A stretch of 64,000 nucleotides of DNA from Kitasatospora sp052076145 (GTDB lineage: Bacteria; Actinomycetota; Actinomycetes; Streptomycetales; Streptomycetaceae), in the NCBI RefSeq assembly GCF_052076145.1, contig NZ_CP197246.1:7006001-7070000 (forward strand). Reading direction: 5' to 3'. Shown piece after piece: positions 59,891-64,000 of this stretch. Made by a program: the position numbers and the translations under genes. Within the stretch, counting starts at the first letter, position 1, and each line of letters begins with the position of its first letter. The notes under the pieces were generated by a model. That model saw only the letters and a program-made list of their open reading frames with translations, did no database searches and was not told the DNA's origin.

Positions 59891-59981
59891 AGGGGCGCGG
59901 GGAACTGCGCGGGGCGGAAGGTGCGGCAGAGGTGCCTTCCGGTTTCGCGCACGCAGTTGATAAGCAGAGCCCCGCGCCCCT
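59891..59981. repeat. GC-rich hairpin element, copy C
   Basis: Arms aggggcgcgggg (59891-59902) and ccccgcgcccct (59970-59981), with an inner GGAAGG/CCTTCC stem and the shared gcgcacgcagttgat segment. It separates the converging LacI and alpha-galactosidase genes. Confidence 0.75.
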
Positions 59982-59996
59982 GTGGTCAACGCCCCA

Positions 59997-62120
59997 CTAG
60001 TTCAGGGGAGTCCAGGACTGGGTCGGGGTGCCGGCGGCGGGGTTCTGGGTGACGGTGGCGGTTCGGGTGGTGGCGGTGGTGTCGAGGGCGTGGCCGGTGG
60101 CCTTGTTGAGGATGGTGATGGCGCCGGTCGCGGTGTTCTGGGTGACGGTCCACTTCTGCTGGGCGGAGGTGGGGTCGAAGGTGTTCTGCACGGTGACGGC
60201 CTGGCCCGCGCCGGTGGGAGCGGTCAGGGTGCCGGCGATCTGGGTGCCGGTGTAGCAACGGTCGAAGATCCGGACGGTGCCGTCGGCGTTGGGGGCGAAC
60301 TGCCACTGCTCGGAGGTGTGGGTGGAGTCCCAGGTGTTGATGTCGGCGGTGCCGCCGGCGGGGGCGCTGCAGGTGCCCGTGACCTCGAGGGCGAGGCCGC
60401 CGGAGCCGCCGTTGGTCATGCCGTGGTACTTGCCGTCGCCGACGATCGCCGGGGTGACGGTGGCGGGGGGTGCGCTGAGCCGGTACATCGCGACGGCGTG
60501 CGGGGCGAGGTTGGCGCTCAGGGTGCCGTTGACGGTGCCGAGGGCCTTCGTCCAGAGGTCCTTGGACTGGTAGGAGGCGCCGGAGAGGCCGAGGGCGCTC
60601 AGGCTGGTGCCGACGGTCCGGTACGCGGTGGCGCTCTGGTTGACCAGCAGGACGGCGGTGTCACCGTTCGCGAGTCGGCGCTCGAGCACGACGGGGGCGC
60701 TGCCGCTGGGGTTCGGCGCGGAGCCGACCAGGGTGGCGGGCCTGCCCAGGGAGTCCTGGTCGACGGCGATGACGTCGGTGTTCTTGTAGAGCGCGAGGCT
60801 CGCGCCGGTCAGGCCGGAGGACCAGGTGTGCCCCTGGTCGGTGTGCTGCGACTGGGCGGCGGTGCGCAGGTCGGCGCCCGTGATCAGCGGCGAGGCCATC
60901 ATCGAGAGGATGGAGAGCTCGGTGGCCGACTCGGTGTCGGTGAACGGCTGGTGGCAGGTGCAGGTGTCGGTCACACCCCACTGCCCGTAGACGTCCTGCC
61001 AGCCGGCGAACATCATGTCCATGTCGTTCCAGCTGCCCGGCTTGGCGTTCGCCGGGTACTGGAGGGCCGTCCGCAGCGCGCCGTCGTAGAGCACGCCGTT
61101 CAGGTCGCTGTTGCGGTCGCCGCCGATCCGGCACAGGTTCGCCACCTGCCCGCACCAGACGCCGGTCGGTGCGTAGCCGGGCGCCGAGTACTGCGGGGTG
61201 CCCGCCGCCGCGATGACGGAGTCGCTGCGCGCCGGGTCGTTGGCGCCGAGCAGGTACGGCACGCCGCTGTGGACGGGCTGCGCCGAGACGCTCATCGCGA
61301 CCTTGGGCCGGCCGTACCGGGCGGAGGCGGCGTCCAGCTGCTGCTGGAAGGCCTGGACGCGGGCGTAGATGGACTGGGTGAGCTCCTTGCCCTCGCCCTG
61401 CGTGCCGTAGTTGTGGCCGTCCGGGCCGGTGACCTGGCCGCCGTACGGGCAGTCGTCGTACTTCACGAAGTCGACGCCCCAGGCGACGAAGTCGTTCGCG
61501 TCGGTCGCCTCGTGGCCGAGGCTGCCGGGGTGGCCCTGGCAGGTGGTGTAGGTGTCGGTGGCGTACAGGCCGAACTTCATGCCCTTGCTGTGCGCGTACC
61601 AGCTCAGGTACTGGATGCCGTTGACGCTCTGGCCGTTGACCGTCCGGTCGGGGAAGTGCGACGCGTCCGGCACCAGGTTGCCGCTGGTCGGGTCGTTGCC
61701 GGTGCCGTCGAGGCCGTTGACGGGCTGCCCGGCGGCGTTGTAGAGCTGCATGGCCCAGTCGGAGTTCTTGACGATGCCGCCGGTCTGGCCCGAGCGGTGG
61801 TTGAGCGACCAGCCGTCGTCGATCGTGACGGTGTCGTAGCCGACGGCGACCAGGCCGTTCGCCGACATGTAGTCGATGGTGTCGACGACCTGCTGCTGGG
61901 TGACACCGGTGCCGAGGCTGTTCCAGGAGTTCCAGCCCATCGGCGGGGTGAGCGCCTGGCCGTTGTTCAGCTGCGGGGTGGGGGTCGCCGCCTGGACGGC
62001 GGTGCTGCTGAACGGGGCCGCCGTGACCGCGAGCAGGAGCGCGGTCGCCGCGACCGTGCCGAGGCGCCGTAGCGGCCCGCGCGGCCCGGTGGGTCGGGAA
62101 TCGAGCATGTGGGGTGCCAT
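59997..62120 (-). CDS. Secreted alpha-galactosidase (GH27) with C-terminal lectin domain
   Basis: Hydrolyses terminal alpha-galactosides. It has 707 residues: a signal peptide (about 1-42), a GH27 (beta/alpha)8 barrel with TPPMGWNSWNS and TIDDGW, the nucleophile aspartate in FVKYDDCPYGG, and the acid/base aspartate in GSWNDMDMM. A C-terminal beta-sandwich and a ricin-type lectin domain (about 570-707; EQWQFAPNADGTVRI, QQKWTV) follow. ATG 62120 has no ribosome site; an AT-rich promoter-like sequence ends right at the start, suggesting a leaderless transcript. Confidence 0.93.
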   Translation of the reverse strand: MAPHMLDSRPTGPRGPLRRLGTVAATALLLAVTAAPFSSTAVQAATPTPQLNNGQALTPPMGWNSWNSLGTGVTQQQVVDTIDYMSANGLVAVGYDTVTIDDGWSLNHRSGQTGGIVKNSDWAMQLYNAAGQPVNGLDGTGNDPTSGNLVPDASHFPDRTVNGQSVNGIQYLSWYAHSKGMKFGLYATDTYTTCQGHPGSLGHEATDANDFVAWGVDFVKYDDCPYGGQVTGPDGHNYGTQGEGKELTQSIYARVQAFQQQLDAASARYGRPKVAMSVSAQPVHSGVPYLLGANDPARSDSVIAAAGTPQYSAPGYAPTGVWCGQVANLCRIGGDRNSDLNGVLYDGALRTALQYPANAKPGSWNDMDMMFAGWQDVYGQWGVTDTCTCHQPFTDTESATELSILSMMASPLITGADLRTAAQSQHTDQGHTWSSGLTGASLALYKNTDVIAVDQDSLGRPATLVGSAPNPSGSAPVVLERRLANGDTAVLLVNQSATAYRTVGTSLSALGLSGASYQSKDLWTKALGTVNGTLSANLAPHAVAMYRLSAPPATVTPAIVGDGKYHGMTNGGSGGLALEVTGTCSAPAGGTADINTWDSTHTSEQWQFAPNADGTVRIFDRCYTGTQIAGTLTAPTGAGQAVTVQNTFDPTSAQQKWTVTQNTATGAITILNKATGHALDTTATTRTATVTQNPAAGTPTQSWTPLN

Positions 62121-62160
62121 GTTGAGAATTATTTGTTTCTGTTTGATTTTGTCAATGCTT
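62121..62160 (-). promoter_or_regulatory. AT-rich promoter of the alpha-galactosidase gene, probably leaderless
   Basis: Reading leftward, TTGACA (62155-62150) and TAATTC (62131-62126) are separated by 18 bases. The expected start of transcription falls at or next to the A of ATG 62120. The spacer CAAACAGAAACAAA is strikingly AT-rich for this genome and may also bind a regulator. Confidence 0.6.
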
Positions 62161-62215
62161 TGCGCGGTTGGTACACCACTGGCCACCCGGGGGCCCGCCG
62201 GGAGACGATGGCCAC

Positions 62216-64000
62216 ATGGCCCGTAAGACGGTCCGCTCCTCGACAGCCCGCAGCGTCGCGGGCCAGGTGTTTGCCCTGCAAGTGCTCGTCGTGGTGCTGC
62301 TCGTGGTCTCGGCCGTGCTCGCCCTCGTCCTGCAGTCCCGCCGGGACAGCACCCAGGAGGCCCGCAACCGCTCGGTCGCCGTCGCCCAGACCTTCGCCGA
62401 CTCGCCCGGCATCGTCGCGGCCCTGCACTCGCCCGACCCGACCGCCGTGCTCCAGCCCGCCGCCGAGGCCGCCCGCAAGGCCTCCGGGGTGGACTTCGTC
62501 GTCGTGCTGAACACCGACGGCATCCGCTACACCCATCCGCTGCCCGACCGGATCGGCAAGAAATTCGTCGGAAACTACCAGCCCGCCCTTCAGGGCCAGG
62601 TCGTCACCGAGCAGGTGAACGGCACCATCGGCCCGCTGGTGCAGGCCATCGTGCCCGTCCGCGACCCCACCGGCACCGTCGTCGGGATGGTCTCGGCGGG
62701 CATCACCATCAGCAAGGTCAGCGGCGTCGTCGAACGCCAACTGCCGCTGCTGCTCGGCGCCGCCGCCGTTGCCCTCGCCCTCGCCACCGTCGGCACCGCG
62801 CTCGCCAGCCGCCGCCTGCTGCGCCAGACCCACGGCCTCGGCCCGGCCGAGATGACGCGGATGTACGAGCACCACGACGCCGTGCTGCACGCCGTCCGCG
62901 AAGGCGTCCTGATCCTCGGCCCCGAGAACCGTCTGCTGCTCGCCAACGACGAGGCCCGCCGCCTGCTCGGCCTGCCGCCGGACTCCGAAGGGCGCGCCGT
63001 CACCGACCTCGGCATCGACCCGCAGGCCGCCGAGCTGCTCGCCGCCGGCCGGGTCCTCAGCGACGAGGTGCTCCCCGCCGGCGACCGGCTGCTCGTCGTC
63101 AGCACCCGGCACACCGACCGGCACGGCGGCCCGCCCGGCCTGGTCGCCACCCTGCGTGACTCCACTGAACTGCACGCCCTCACCGGGAAGGCCGTCGCCG
63201 CCCGCCGGCGGCTCACTCTGCTCTACGGCGCCAGCGTCGCCATCGGCACCACCCTCGACATCACCAGGACGGCCGAGGAGCTCACCGAGGTCGCCGTCCC
63301 AGGCTTCGCCGACTTCGTCACCGTCGACCTCGCCGAGCCCGTCCTGCGCGGCGAGGAACCCCCGCCCGGCCACGAGACCCCGATGCGGCGGGTCGCCCGG
63401 GGCGGCATCGACCCGGACCCACCGCTCTACCCCGTCGGCGAGCGCATCACCGTCCGGGCCGCCACCCCGCAGGCCTGGAGCCTCGGCACCGGGCAGGCCG
63501 TCCTCGACACCGACCTCGGCTCCTCCGCCGTCTGGCGGGCCCAGGACCCGGAACGCGCCGAGCAGGTGCTCGAGCACGGCATCCACTCCGTCGTCCGCGT
63601 CCCGCTGCTGGCCCGGGGCGTGCAGCTGGGCATCGCCAAGTTCTGGCGCTCCCGGCGGCCCGATCCCTTCGACCATGACGACGTCACCCTCGCCGAGGAG
63701 CTGACCGCGCGGGCCGCCGTCTGCATCGACAACGCCCGCCGCTGGACGCGCGAACACAGCACCGCCGTCGCTCTCCAGCACAGCCTGCTCCCCGGCGCCC
63801 TGCCCCCGCAGAACGCCGTCGAGGCCGCCTACCGCTACCTGCCCGCCCAGGCCGGGGTCGGCGGCGACTGGTTCGACGTCATCCCGCTGCCCGGCGCCCG
63901 CGTCGCCCTGGTCGTCGGCGACGTCGTCGGCCACGGCCTGCACGCCGCCGCCACCATGGGCCGACTGCGCACCGCCGTCCACAACTTCTCGACCCTCGAC
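62216..64000 (+). CDS. Membrane-anchored SpoIIE-type PP2C phosphatase with sensor domains, 5' part
   Basis: Serine phosphatase of the kind that acts on anti-anti-sigma factors. The gene runs off the right edge; 595 residues are visible. Order: membrane helix (17-45), an extracytoplasmic Cache-like sensor (about 50-170), a second helix (175-200), PAS (215-300; HAVREGVLILGPENRLL), GAF (330-500; YGASVAIGTTLDITRT), then the start of SpoIIE/PP2C with LQHSLLPGALPP, GVGGDWFDVIPL and VVGDVVGHG carrying metal aspartates. ATG 62216 has GGGAGA 9 bases upstream. It is divergent from the alpha-galactosidase gene. Confidence 0.9.
   Translation, partial: MARKTVRSSTARSVAGQVFALQVLVVVLLVVSAVLALVLQSRRDSTQEARNRSVAVAQTFADSPGIVAALHSPDPTAVLQPAAEAARKASGVDFVVVLNTDGIRYTHPLPDRIGKKFVGNYQPALQGQVVTEQVNGTIGPLVQAIVPVRDPTGTVVGMVSAGITISKVSGVVERQLPLLLGAAAVALALATVGTALASRRLLRQTHGLGPAEMTRMYEHHDAVLHAVREGVLILGPENRLLLANDEARRLLGLPPDSEGRAVTDLGIDPQAAELLAAGRVLSDEVLPAGDRLLVVSTRHTDRHGGPPGLVATLRDSTELHALTGKAVAARRRLTLLYGASVAIGTTLDITRTAEELTEVAVPGFADFVTVDLAEPVLRGEEPPPGHETPMRRVARGGIDPDPPLYPVGERITVRAATPQAWSLGTGQAVLDTDLGSSAVWRAQDPERAEQVLEHGIHSVVRVPLLARGVQLGIAKFWRSRRPDPFDHDDVTLAEELTARAAVCIDNARRWTREHSTAVALQHSLLPGALPPQNAVEAAYRYLPAQAGVGGDWFDVIPLPGARVALVVGDVVGHGLHAAATMGRLRTAVHNFSTLD

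Noticed and set aside
59982..62072. A 696-codon open frame antisense to the alpha-galactosidase.
   Set aside because: Composition is Gly/Val-rich noise and the GH27 gene on the other strand has all catalytic motifs.
1..64000. tRNA, rRNA, CRISPR array, prophage or integrase with attachment sites.
   Set aside because: No tRNA-like cloverleaf, conserved rRNA stretch, repeat-spacer array or phage gene was seen by eye; a dedicated tRNA scan would be more reliable than my reading.

Overview
The window is high-GC actinobacterial DNA. GTG/ATG starts with purine-rich ribosome sites, ECF-sigma and SpoIIE-phosphatase genes, a TTA codon in a c-di-GMP gene and dense secreted glycoside hydrolases all suggest a member of the Streptomycetaceae (Streptomyces or Kitasatospora). 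No rRNA, tRNA or CRISPR array was seen.

Left third (1-31 kb): an L-arabinose island. Two secreted GH54 arabinofuranosidases (12.9-16.1 kb) would release L-arabinofuranose. A YtfQRT/YjfF-type furanose importer (22.7-27.3 kb) would take it up. An aldose 1-epimerase and AraB-AraD-AraA (17.0-22.1 kb) would carry it to D-xylulose-5-phosphate. Seven lac-operator-like palindromes (variants of TGTTAGCGCTAACA) mark the promoters, and three LacI paralogues with the same recognition helix are the likely readers. The two nearly identical LacI genes at 2.3 and 9.0 kb lie in opposite orientation. The DNA around them is full of gene remnants: a ricin-like lectin domain, a ROK protein, a frameshifted FadR, GH54, GH51 and GH31 pieces, a surface-protein piece, a P450 tail, permease pieces, and IS1182 and IS30 transposase pieces.

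Middle (30-46 kb): a GNAT enzyme, an intracellular subtilisin with an alpha/beta hydrolase partner, a fused FAD/Fe-S dehydrogenase, and a two-gene unit that is the most striking feature of the window. This unit is an MbtH-like/adenylation/carrier/reductase protein (38278-41496) followed 14 bases later by a leucyl/phenylalanyl-tRNA-protein transferase homologue (37481-38263). It looks like a tRNA-dependent peptide-aldehyde pathway of the kind reported in S. lividans. Divergent to it is a GGDEF-EAL protein with a TTA codon.

Right third (46-64 kb): a transglycosylase, a pseudouridine operon (MFS transporter, psuG, psuK), and a compact leftward operon (sugar ABC importer, GH92 alpha-mannosidase fused to a beta-propeller, PNGase A) with a divergent LacI gene and two GACAACGTTGTC operators, which looks like an N-glycan utilisation locus. 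A GH27 alpha-galactosidase with a probable leaderless promoter and a membrane-anchored SpoIIE phosphatase running off the right edge complete the window. Three copies of a long GC-rich hairpin element punctuate gene ends at 33.9, 50.5 and 59.9 kb.
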